Assembly (NCBI GenBank): GCA_030592575.1
Contig: JAUVIV010000010.1
Span: forward strand, 1 to 39,300
DNA from: a bacterium
GTDB taxonomy: Bacteria > Hydrothermota > UBA3073 > JACQXS01
Direction of reading: 5' to 3'
DNA length: 39,300 nt
The notes beneath the pieces were generated by a model. It worked only from the letters and a program-made list of their open reading frames with translations. It did no database searches and was not told the DNA's origin. The position numbers were made by a program, and so were the translations under genes. Shown piece by piece: positions 31,206 through 39,199 of the stretch (position 1 is its first letter; each line of letters begins with the position of its first letter).

Positions 31206-33299
31206 ATGAAGAAATGTTTTTATGTGTTAATAGGAGTGATGATTTCACTCGGATATGTGGGGAACGCAAGGGCTGATAAAGCTTTCCTTAAAGCTCTCCA
31301 AGATACGCTTGCGAAACTTGGTAATCCGTGGATTGCCGAAGAGACTGAGCTTTCCAATTTATCTTTTGAGGAAAAGCAAAGTATGTGTGGAGTTATGCCG
31401 GTGTCTAAAGAAGAATGGAGTACATCGGAAATGATAGAGGAGCCGTATGTGAAAAAATTGGATCCTCCTGTATCATGGGATTGGAGAAATAAGGATGGTG
31501 AAAACTGGCTAACACCTGTTAAAAATCAAGGTTCTTGTGGAAATTGCTGGGCTTTTGCAATGTGTGGTGCAATGGAAGCCATGATAAAAATCCAAGATAA
31601 TACACCTGATGTAAATCCAAATCTTTCAGAGCAATTTTTAACATCTTGTAATACCAAAGGATTTTCTTGTAATAGTGGCGGAAATTTCACAGCATTTGAC
31701 GATGCAATAAGTCTTGGTGTATGTGATGAAGCTTGTTTTCCATATCAAGTAAATGATGCTCCTTGTGACAACAGATGTTCCGATTGGGCGAGTAGAGTAT
31801 CAAAAGTTTCTTCTTACAGAACGTACTTTACTGCAGATGTAAGTAATACTCAAAAGAAAGAATGGATAATGGAAGGTCCTGTATGTGTTAGTATAGATAC
31901 GAAAGAAGATTTTTTCTATTACAAGGGAGGAACTTATAAACCTATTATGGGGAGAAAATTAGGTGGTCATGCTCTCTTATGTATAGGTTGGAACTCAAGT
32001 AATAATTGGTTATGCAAAAATTCATGGGGTGCAAATCAGCCATATATACTTGTTAGTGCGGCTGACCAACCTTGTTGGGTAAAAATGGTTGGTACCGGAA
32101 CTCCAATAATACAGACAACAACTTCTCTTGACTTTGTCTTCAGTGGGGCAAAAAGTTTATCTTCTTCAAGCTCAAAAATTTTATCTCCTACTTCCTCAAT
32201 AAATTCAGAGGAAACAATTTCATCCGTTCCTCTTGAGTCTTTGCTTCGTGAAGGAGAAAGTATTTTAGAATTTTTTCTTCCTACAAATTCTACTAAAGCG
32301 GATGAAGATACTATTTGGTATGACGCCGGTGGTGCACCAACTGCTTGGTTTGGCAGTAGTTCATGGGGAGTGAAGTTTACACCTTCTTCATCCTGTAATG
32401 TTATAGCTGGGCTTGTTGGGAGATACACAGAGGCAGTCGAAAATGATAAGCTTAGAATTTGTGCTGATGATGCGGGTGGTTCTTCCCCGGGAACATTAGA
32501 AGAAGAAGCAGCTTACTCTACTAGTACAGGTGCAAAATGGTATCGCAAGGACTTTGCTACAGCTCATCCTCACAATGGAGATTTCTGGCTATATGCTTAC
32601 ATTAGAACGAGTGAATCTTCACCTTATTCTTATGCATGTACTGATGCAACAAGTGGCACAAGAAGTTATTATTATGAAGGCCAATGGAAACTTATCTCCT
32701 CGTCAAATATTATGATAAGAGCAATTGTAACTTACGGAGGTGGGTATGCTGGTTCCGATATACTATGGGTCAAAAATGTAGGAGTAGGACCACTTGCAGT
32801 AACCAATGTAATTTCAGCTGGAAGTTCAGCATGGATTTCTTCTCTATCTACAACAAGCTTTAATGTACCTATGAATGACTCTATAGGAATAGAAGTAAGT
32901 GTGGACACTTCAGGACTTTCACCTGACGTTCTTTATACCGATGAAATTGTTATAACATCTAATTCAGGAAAAGCAGAAACGAGAGTTCCTATATCGCTTA
33001 TTATTAATAATAGTGGCGTAAATGAAGAACAAAAGTCTAAGGTAATGACATTTAACCTTTTCCCTAATCCTGTTAGAGATAAAGTTGACATATCTTATTT
33101 TGTGTCTAAAGAAGCTCCTGTGAAACTTGTTATATGTGATATTGCCGGAAGAGAAGTTGCAACAATAGTTGATAGAGTTGAGAATGCAGGGCTTAAAAAT
33201 ATAGAATGGAATACAAAGAATATTCCGTCTGGAATTTATTTCTGTCGTCTTACAAATGGAAAACTCAAGGATACGAAAAAAGTTCTATTGGTAAGATAA
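31206..33299 (+). CDS. Exported papain-family (C1A) protease with sorting tail, copy 2
   Basis: A 697-residue tandem paralogue of the gene at 28929, with the same domain order. The triad is Gln108, Cys114 (GSCGNCWAF), His255 (GGHALLCIGW) and Asn272 (NSWG). The first ~60 residues and the last ~85 are almost identical to copy 1, while the protease and middle domains have many replacements and small indels. Start 31206 is chosen because of the GGAGGTG site and the identical signal peptide; the frame is open 30 bases further upstream. The pair likely arose by tandem duplication and differs in substrate preference, which is an inference. Confidence 0.93.
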   Translation: MKKCFYVLIGVMISLGYVGNARADKAFLKALQDTLAKLGNPWIAEETELSNLSFEEKQSMCGVMPVSKEEWSTSEMIEEPYVKKLDPPVSWDWRNKDGENWLTPVKNQGSCGNCWAFAMCGAMEAMIKIQDNTPDVNPNLSEQFLTSCNTKGFSCNSGGNFTAFDDAISLGVCDEACFPYQVNDAPCDNRCSDWASRVSKVSSYRTYFTADVSNTQKKEWIMEGPVCVSIDTKEDFFYYKGGTYKPIMGRKLGGHALLCIGWNSSNNWLCKNSWGANQPYILVSAADQPCWVKMVGTGTPIIQTTTSLDFVFSGAKSLSSSSSKILSPTSSINSEETISSVPLESLLREGESILEFFLPTNSTKADEDTIWYDAGGAPTAWFGSSSWGVKFTPSSSCNVIAGLVGRYTEAVENDKLRICADDAGGSSPGTLEEEAAYSTSTGAKWYRKDFATAHPHNGDFWLYAYIRTSESSPYSYACTDATSGTRSYYYEGQWKLISSSNIMIRAIVTYGGGYAGSDILWVKNVGVGPLAVTNVISAGSSAWISSLSTTSFNVPMNDSIGIEVSVDTSGLSPDVLYTDEIVITSNSGKAETRVPISLIINNSGVNEEQKSKVMTFNLFPNPVRDKVDISYFVSKEAPVKLVICDIAGREVATIVDRVENAGLKNIEWNTKNIPSGIYFCRLTNGKLKDTKKVLLVR

Positions 33300-33319
33300 T
33301 AATTTAGAATATTTATTTG

Positions 33320-33360
33320 CAGGGAGGGTAAGTTTTAAGCTTATTCTCCCTGTTTTGTTT
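33320..33360 (+). terminator. Terminator after papain-like copy 2
   Basis: The same CAGGGAG/CTCCCTG hairpin as after copy 1, followed by GTTTTGTTTT. The sequence from the stop codon through the terminator is virtually identical in both copies, so the duplication included it. Confidence 0.85.
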
Positions 33361-33463
33361 TGAAATTTCTATTGTCGTTAAAGTGTATATTATAATTCCG
33401 AGTTTTCTCTTTATCCGTTAATTTTCCTTGCAAATAATAAGAAAGTATTGTATGAAAATTAAA

Positions 33464-34234
33464 ATGCAAGCAATTGAATTAAAAGAAGTTTTTGCCGGAT
33501 ATGATAATGTTCCTGTTTTGAAAGATATATCATTAAAAGTTGGAGCAGGAGAGTTTCTTGGAATTATAGGTCCAAATGGAACGGGTAAATCTACTTTACT
33601 AAGGATAATGTCAAGTACCTTGGATATATCTAAAGGGGAACTCTTAATAAACGAGAAAAGCATTTATGATTATAAGCGTAAAGAGCTTGCAAAAATTGAA
33701 GGAGTAGTTTCACAACAAAGTTTTTTTAGTCTTCCGTTTAAATGTTTTGATATAGTTCTGATGGGCAGATTTCCTTATGTGGGATGGCGAGAGAAGAGAG
33801 AAGATTATGAGATTGCTATTCGTGCAATGAAACTTACTGAGACTTATGAACTAAAAGACAGGTTGATTCAAGAAGTTTCGGGTGGAGAACTTCAAAGAAT
33901 AAGAATTGCAAGAGCTTTATCGCAAGAGCCAAAAATTCTTTTGATTGATGAGCCAACTGCTCATCTTGATATATATCATGAGATTGGGATTTTTGAAATT
34001 CTTAAAAGTTTAAACAAAGAAGGACTTACAGTAATAATTACTTCACATGATTTAAATACGATAGGTGCTTATGCAAAAAATCTTTTACTTCTGAATAATG
34101 GGAAAATTGTTAAACTTGGAACACCTGATGAGGTTCTTGAAAAGAGTTTGATAGAGGAAGTATATCATGCTCATGTTGTAATCAAAGAACATCCCATTAC
34201 GCATACTCCTCTTATAATTCCTATTGCTGAATAA
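33464..34234 (+). CDS. Orphan ABC transporter ATPase, FecE/BtuD type
   Basis: The ATPase subunit of an importer for iron-siderophore, heme or cobalamin. Walker A GPNGTGKST, Q-loop region QQSFFSLPFKCFDIVLMGRFPYVGW, signature VSGGELQRIRIARAL, Walker B LLIDEPTAHLDI and switch ITSHD are all present. The 'LMGR.P' stretch is typical of the FecE/BtuD branch. No permease or binding-protein gene adjoins it, so it is an orphan here. Start: ATG 33464 gives the usual N-terminus and lies 7 bases after a possible -10 box (TATGAA, 33451-33456); the ATG at 33452 overlaps that box and cannot be excluded. Confidence 0.87.
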   Translation: MQAIELKEVFAGYDNVPVLKDISLKVGAGEFLGIIGPNGTGKSTLLRIMSSTLDISKGELLINEKSIYDYKRKELAKIEGVVSQQSFFSLPFKCFDIVLMGRFPYVGWREKREDYEIAIRAMKLTETYELKDRLIQEVSGGELQRIRIARALSQEPKILLIDEPTAHLDIYHEIGIFEILKSLNKEGLTVIITSHDLNTIGAYAKNLLLLNNGKIVKLGTPDEVLEKSLIEEVYHAHVVIKEHPITHTPLIIPIAE

Positions 34235-34238
34235 TAAA

Positions 34239-34284
34239 AATTCCCGAGCAGATTACCAAATGATAGGTAACCCACTCGGGAATT
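34239..34284. terminator. Bidirectional hairpin terminator
   Basis: AATTCCCGAG (34239-34248) pairs perfectly with CTCGGGAATT (34275-34284), with a second inner stem TTACC/GGTAA. It lies between the convergent ABC ATPase gene and the giant protease gene. Confidence 0.85.
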
Positions 34285-34296
34285 CGGTAATTCCTG

Positions 34297-37200
34297 TTAT
34301 TTCATCAAGATTAGTTTCGTAATAGATTGGTAACCATCTGTCTTAAATTTTGCGAAATAAATACCCGATGCCAAATCTTTTGTATTCCAGTTTGCTTCGT
34401 AATAACCGGCAGTTTTCTTTTCATTAACAAGTGTCTTCACTATTTTTCCAGTCATATCGTAAATAGTGAGAGAGATTCTGCTTTCCTTTGGTATTTGGTA
34501 TTTGAGCGTTGTTCGTTTGACAAAAGGATTAGGATAAGACGATAGGTTAAACACTGTAGGAAGTTTCTCTTTTTCTGTTTCCACATCTTTTTTCGTGACA
34601 GACATAGCATATACTTCAAATTCAGAGCACATTCCATAGCTTCTGGGATATGCTGTTTCTACCAATTTCACATATCTTGCATTTGTTTGAGAGAATGAAA
34701 TTGTAGTGAAATATCTGGTTGTGATGTCGAAGTTTGAGCTCACAGTTGTCCAGCTTGAAGCATCATCAGATACCTGAATATCTACGGTCATTGGAATTTC
34801 GTAAGAAGAATTAACCATTACTTTTACCTTGGTTATTGGTTTTGTATCTCCCATATCAAATTGTATCCATGATGGAGGTGAAAGCCATCTTGTCATCCAA
34901 GATGTGCTTGTGTTACCATCTATTGCGTCCTCTGGAATATGACTGGTGCTACCATAAACGGAAGATGCAATGGCTGCAACGGGAGTAGTCCAAGCCCATG
35001 TTCCAGAACTTTCTGTAACAGTGATTGTTACGCTGTCAGTTCCGGTTGCTCCGTCATTATCAGTTACAGTAAGCGTTGCTATATATGTTCCTATAGCATC
35101 ATAAGTATGACTTGGGTTTTGAGTTGTAGTAGCAGCTCCATCACCATATTTCCAGTAATAAGATGCAATTGTTCCATCACTATCTGTGCCTAATCCTGTA
35201 AATGATACTGTGAGTGGAGCAGTTCCACTTGTTGGAGTTGCCGAAGCAGTTGCAACAGGTGATAGGTTTTCGCTGGTAACCGTAATAACCACGTTATCAG
35301 TTCCAGTTGCTCCGTCATTATCAGTTACAGTAAGTACTGCTGTATATGTTCCTGCATTGGTATAGGTATGTGTTGGATTTTGAGATGTTGAAGTAGCTCC
35401 ATCATCAAAGTCCCAGCTGTAAGATGCAATCGTTCCATCACTATCTTCGCCTAAACCTGTAAATGTTACTTCAAGTGGAACAATTCCACTTGTTGGAGTT
35501 GCCGAAGCAGTCGCAACAGGTGATAGGTTTCCGTCTCCACCAACATAAGCATCAAATTCGGTGCATTGTCCGTACATCCGTGTGAGAGCTGTCTCGTAGA
35601 GTCGGATGTATCTGGCGTTTTTCTGTGCAGTAAATGGAATCTCAACAAAGGCACTGCCTTCTGTGATGATAAAGTCAGGTACTGCAGTTTCCCAGTTTGT
35701 GGCATCATTTGATACCTGAACATCAAGTGTCATCGGGACATCTTTGTAATAGATTCTTACTCTTACTTTACTTATTTGTTTTGTACTTCCGAGATCAAAT
35801 TGTATCCAGCATGGTGGACCGTCGTATCGTTCTGTAAACCAGCGTGTTGACGTGTTGTCATCAATTGCTTTTGTCGGAAGATAACTGCTGCTGTAGTAAG
35901 ATGATGCAGTAGCTGCAACAGGGTTAATCCATTCTCCTGAACCGGATTCCGTAACAATGATTATCACATTGTCAGTTCCGGTTGCTCCATCATTATCAGT
36001 TACAGTAAGTACTGCTGTATATGTTCCTGTATTGGTGTAAGTATGGGTTGGGTTTTGAGTTGTTGAAGTAGCTCCGTCATCAAAGTCCCAAGAATAAGAT
36101 GCAATTGTTCCGTCACTATCTGTCCCTAAACCTGTGAATATTACTTCAAGTGGAGCAATTCCACTTGTTGGAGTTGCAGAGGCAGTTGCAACAGGTGATT
36201 GATTTGAGCTGGTAACTGTAATAACTACATTATCGGTTCCGGTTGCTCCATCATTGTCAGTTACAGTAAGTACTGCTGTATATGTTCCTGCATTGGTATA
36301 GGTATGACTTGGGTTTTGTGAAGTTGAAGTAGCTCCATCATCAAAGTCCCATTTATAAGATGCAATTGTTCCATCGCTATCTGTACCTAAACCGGTAAAT
36401 GACACTGCGAGTGGGGCAATTCCACTTGTTGGAGTTGCCGAAGCAGTTGCTGTTGGAGATTGATTTGCAGCAGAAACATTGATTACTACATTATCAGTTC
36501 CACTTGCTCCACCATCATCAGTTACAGTAAGAGTTGCTGTATATGTTCCCGCTGTGGTATAGGTATGACTTGTGTTTTGAGATGTTGAATTAGCTCCATC
36601 CCCAAAACTCCATTTATAAGATGCGATTGTTCCATCACTATCTGTACCTGAACCGGTAAATGATACTGCGAGTGGAGCAGTTCCACTTGTTGGAGTTGCA
36701 GATGCAGTTGCTGTTGGAGCTTGGTTCTCGCTGCTTACAACATATACTTCAAATTCGGTGCACATTCCATAGCTTCTGGGATATGCTGTTTCTACCAATT
36801 TCACATATCTTGCATTTGTTTGAGAGAATGAAATTGTAGCAAAAGATGTGCTTGTAATCTTGAAGTTTGAACTCACAGTTGTCCAGCTTGAAGCATCATT
36901 AGATACTTGAATATCTACGGTCATTGGGAGTTCGTAAGAAGAATTAACCATTACTTTTACTTTAGTTATTGGTTTTATATATCCCATATCAAATTGTATC
37001 CATGATGGAGGATCAAGCCATCTTGTCATCCAAGCGGTGCTTGTGTTACCGTCTATTGCGTCCTCTGGGATATGATTGTCACTACCATAAACGGAAGATG
37101 CAATGGCTGCAATAGGACTACTCCATCCTCCTATTCCGGCATCTTCAACAAGAATTGCTATATTGTCAGTTCCGCTTAATCCATCATTGTCAGTTACAGT

Positions 37201-38352
37201 AAGAATTGCTGTATATGTTCCCACGGTGGTGTAAGTATGACTTGGATTTTGTGATGTTGAAGTAGCTCCATCTCCAAAGTTCCATTTGTAAGATACAATT
37301 GTTCCATCATCATCTGTACCTAATCCCGTGAATGATACTGTAAGTGGTGCTTTACCAAAAGTTACATTCGCAGAGGCAGTTGCTGTAGGAGCAAATTGAG
37401 AGGAAGCTATTTTTGTTACTGCGTACGCATAATTATACTGCTCAAGATCTCCGTATGCAACCTTTGCATGGCCATCGCCACCCCATCCGCTACCCCAACT
37501 GTTTCTGATAATCCAGTATCCACCAGCATCATTATATCCTACTAATACAACAGCATGATTTGCCCATTTGGATTTGTCAGTGGTCGAAACAGGTGAATAG
37601 ATTCCTCCGGTGTAATAAAACCAGTCATCAGGTACTGTCAACACAACAGATATTGGGCCATATTCTTCAAGAGCCCACTTAAAATCGTCTTTTGTGGATT
37701 TGACATATACATAATTTTCAATTTTATATACTCTGTCTGTCCAATCGCTACAAGGTGTACAGCTACTATTTGCACGTTTATATGGAAAACAGGCTTCGTC
37801 AGGTACTCCAGTATTTTTAACATATTTGAGAGCCCAATCTGGCCATCCACCGCTGCAATCTCCGGCACTACAACACGAGGATACAAGTTGTTGCTCTGAT
37901 AAATCAATATCAAAATTTGGATTACCTGCATCAATATTAATTTTTGCTTCTACGACACCAATGGCACTGAATGCCCAGCAACTTCCACAAGAGCTTTGAC
38001 TTCTAACAGGTGTCATCCAATTTTGGCCATCTTTATTACGCCAATCAAATGTACCATAAGGAACGCTCTTAGTTGCGGGTTTGGATACTATACGTGTATC
38101 TTTTGAAAGAGGGGCTATTTTTGCAGTGCCCAATCTCTTTTTTTCTTCTGCTGAAAAATCAGAAACAGAGGTTGCTCCTGCTGTCCATTTAGCTCCTTTT
38201 GCTTTTATTGCTTTTTGTATAGCAGTTATTTCATCACGCTCTGTCTGCGATACAATTCTATCAACATCTGCTGAAGCTATACCGAATGCAGATGATAATA
38301 AAATGGATATCGCAAGAAGATGTGTTGCTAATTTAATCTTTCTCTTCCTCAT
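34297..38352 (-). CDS. Giant exported papain-family protease with six PKD and three discoidin domains
   Basis: A 1351-residue secreted protein. Order: signal peptide (1-28); short propeptide (~30-100); C1A domain with Gln119, Cys125 (CGSCWAFSA), His266 and Asn284 (NSWGSGWGG); PKD 1 (~320-404); discoidin/F5-8C 1 (~408-545); PKD 2-4 (~547-810); discoidin 2 (~812-950); PKD 5-6 (~955-1125); discoidin 3 (~1128-1265); and a 'SYPNPF ... GIYFAKF ... LILMK' tail. Discoidin 1 and 3 are nearly identical, while 2 has diverged. PKD and discoidin domains usually bind polysaccharide or protein surfaces, so it probably acts on attached or insoluble substrates. AAGGAGGAG lies before the ATG. Confidence 0.93.
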   Translation of the reverse strand: MRKRKIKLATHLLAISILLSSAFGIASADVDRIVSQTERDEITAIQKAIKAKGAKWTAGATSVSDFSAEEKKRLGTAKIAPLSKDTRIVSKPATKSVPYGTFDWRNKDGQNWMTPVRSQSSCGSCWAFSAIGVVEAKINIDAGNPNFDIDLSEQQLVSSCCSAGDCSGGWPDWALKYVKNTGVPDEACFPYKRANSSCTPCSDWTDRVYKIENYVYVKSTKDDFKWALEEYGPISVVLTVPDDWFYYTGGIYSPVSTTDKSKWANHAVVLVGYNDAGGYWIIRNSWGSGWGGDGHAKVAYGDLEQYNYAYAVTKIASSQFAPTATASANVTFGKAPLTVSFTGLGTDDDGTIVSYKWNFGDGATSTSQNPSHTYTTVGTYTAILTVTDNDGLSGTDNIAILVEDAGIGGWSSPIAAIASSVYGSDNHIPEDAIDGNTSTAWMTRWLDPPSWIQFDMGYIKPITKVKVMVNSSYELPMTVDIQVSNDASSWTTVSSNFKITSTSFATISFSQTNARYVKLVETAYPRSYGMCTEFEVYVVSSENQAPTATASATPTSGTAPLAVSFTGSGTDSDGTIASYKWSFGDGANSTSQNTSHTYTTAGTYTATLTVTDDGGASGTDNVVINVSAANQSPTATASATPTSGIAPLAVSFTGLGTDSDGTIASYKWDFDDGATSTSQNPSHTYTNAGTYTAVLTVTDNDGATGTDNVVITVTSSNQSPVATASATPTSGIAPLEVIFTGLGTDSDGTIASYSWDFDDGATSTTQNPTHTYTNTGTYTAVLTVTDNDGATGTDNVIIIVTESGSGEWINPVAATASSYYSSSYLPTKAIDDNTSTRWFTERYDGPPCWIQFDLGSTKQISKVRVRIYYKDVPMTLDVQVSNDATNWETAVPDFIITEGSAFVEIPFTAQKNARYIRLYETALTRMYGQCTEFDAYVGGDGNLSPVATASATPTSGIVPLEVTFTGLGEDSDGTIASYSWDFDDGATSTSQNPTHTYTNAGTYTAVLTVTDNDGATGTDNVVITVTSENLSPVATASATPTSGTAPLTVSFTGLGTDSDGTIASYYWKYGDGAATTTQNPSHTYDAIGTYIATLTVTDNDGATGTDSVTITVTESSGTWAWTTPVAAIASSVYGSTSHIPEDAIDGNTSTSWMTRWLSPPSWIQFDMGDTKPITKVKVMVNSSYEIPMTVDIQVSDDASSWTTVSSNFDITTRYFTTISFSQTNARYVKLVETAYPRSYGMCSEFEVYAMSVTKKDVETEKEKLPTVFNLSSYPNPFVKRTTLKYQIPKESRISLTIYDMTGKIVKTLVNEKKTAGYYEANWNTKDLASGIYFAKFKTDGYQSITKLILMK
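34990..37390 (-). repeat. PKD and discoidin coding repeats
   Basis: Six PKD-coding units of about 250 bases and three discoidin-coding units of about 400 bases inside the giant protease gene; the third discoidin unit extends left to about 34600. Several PKD units share long identical stretches at DNA level, and discoidin units 1 and 3 share near-identical DNA around 36740-36830 and 34610-34700. This favours recombination and also makes the region prone to assembly error. Confidence 0.8.
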
Positions 38353-38364
38353 TTACTCCTCCTT

Positions 38365-38382
38365 TTCCGTTAATTAACGGAA
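38365..38382. promoter_or_regulatory. 18-base perfect palindrome next to the ribosome site
   Basis: TTCCGTTAATTAACGGAA is its own reverse complement and abuts the AAGGAGGAG site of the giant protease gene. It could be an operator or an RNA hairpin that affects translation. Confidence 0.7.
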
Positions 38383-38429
38383 GCTATTTTAACCTTTGGC
38401 TTTACAAATCTATCTGTTTTGAAATTTTT

Positions 38430-38442
38430 CCATCACCTCCTT
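38430..38442 (-). promoter_or_regulatory. Free Shine-Dalgarno-like site in the leader of the giant protease gene
   Basis: AAAAGGAGGTGAT on the minus strand, nearly the full anti-Shine-Dalgarno complement, about 80 bases upstream of the true start. It overlaps ATG-GAA-AAA..., a 7-codon frame, with too little spacing for normal initiation. It could be an mRNA-stabilising or standby ribosome site. Confidence 0.5.
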
Positions 38443-38531
38443 TTCTCTTGTAAGGATATTTAGCATTTGTAATTCCTCGCCCATAACAAGACATTCTATT
38501 TTTTTCTTCTGTTTTCATTTTCTTATTATAC

Positions 38532-38564
38532 ATTATACTCAAAATTCTAACAAAATTCTAACAA
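38532..38564 (-). promoter_or_regulatory. Promoter of the giant protease gene with 11-base direct-repeat operator
   Basis: On the minus strand, two perfect tandem copies of TTGTTAGAATT (38564-38554, 38553-38543), then TTGAG and a consensus TATAAT (38537-38532). There is no proper -35 box. Tandem 11-base repeats just upstream of a -10 are the layout used by OmpR/PhoB-type response regulators. The transcript would start near 38525 and have a leader of about 170 bases. Confidence 0.6.
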
Positions 38565-39075
38565 ATTATTTTAAATGAACGGGAGAATGGCTTTGCTTAT
38601 GGAAAAGTTTTTTTATTTTCGGAAAAAGTTTTGTGTTTAATTCTTCTTTTTAAGACTTTTTTAAACTGTTCGTATAATTAAAAAAGCCGCTCTGCGATGT
38701 TCTATTTCCATATAATAAATTAGCTAATTTATCCAACATTTGCAGGTACTGTCATTTACAAAACAATCTTTTATCATTTGACCATATATTATAGAATTCT
38801 ACAAGGAATTTCTCACGATAAAAATTGGCTTGATGTAGAAGAACAATTTCGAAGTTTTGAAATGAGTTTGTCCTTATACGTATCTAAATTTCAAAGAACG
38901 TAACCTCAATGCCTGTGGGATTTACTGTTTGGTTATTCATATTAGAATATGTTGAAGACTTAATTAGTAACACTATTATTAATTTATCGTAAAATTCAAA
39001 TTTGTCAAGGTTTAATTTTGGAAAAATATAAGTTTGTTTGCTTTGAAATATCTTCAAACAGGGATTTTTTAAAAT
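38565..39075. other. Non-coding stretch without recognised features
   Basis: About 510 bases without a credible gene. The only structure seen is a 16-base palindrome, TAAATTAGCTAATTTA, at 38716-38731. No tRNA, array or clear promoter was found. Confidence 0.6.
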
Positions 39076-39079
39076 CACA

Positions 39080-39142
39080 AGTTCAATGACAAAGTGCAAC
39101 GCTCTGATATAATGACAAGAGAAGAAAGGAGGTCAGAGCAAA
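39080..39142 (+). mobile_element. Left end of an IS30-family element
   Basis: CAAGTTCAATGACAAAGTGC begins the probable IS end. A TATAAT at 39108-39113 and AAAGGAGGT at 39125-39133 lead to the transposase ATG at 39143. The exact boundary of the element cannot be fixed from one end. Confidence 0.55.
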
Positions 39143-39199
39143 ATGCACAGGAAATACAAACATTTAACAAAAGAGGAGCATTTCTATTTAGCTCTCTAA
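39143..39199 (+). pseudogene. Truncated N-terminus of an IS30-family transposase
   Basis: Encodes MHRKYKHLTKEE, the usual beginning of an IS30-type transposase, and then breaks at 39179, where an inverted segment starts; the frame stops at 39197. Only 12 authentic residues remain. The break coincides with the 5-base inverted repeat GGAGC/GCTCC. Confidence 0.8.

Noticed and set aside
38884-39099. Minus-strand 71-codon frame left of the IS30 fragment
   Set aside because: It runs over the IS end, has no ribosome site, and shows no recognisable motif.
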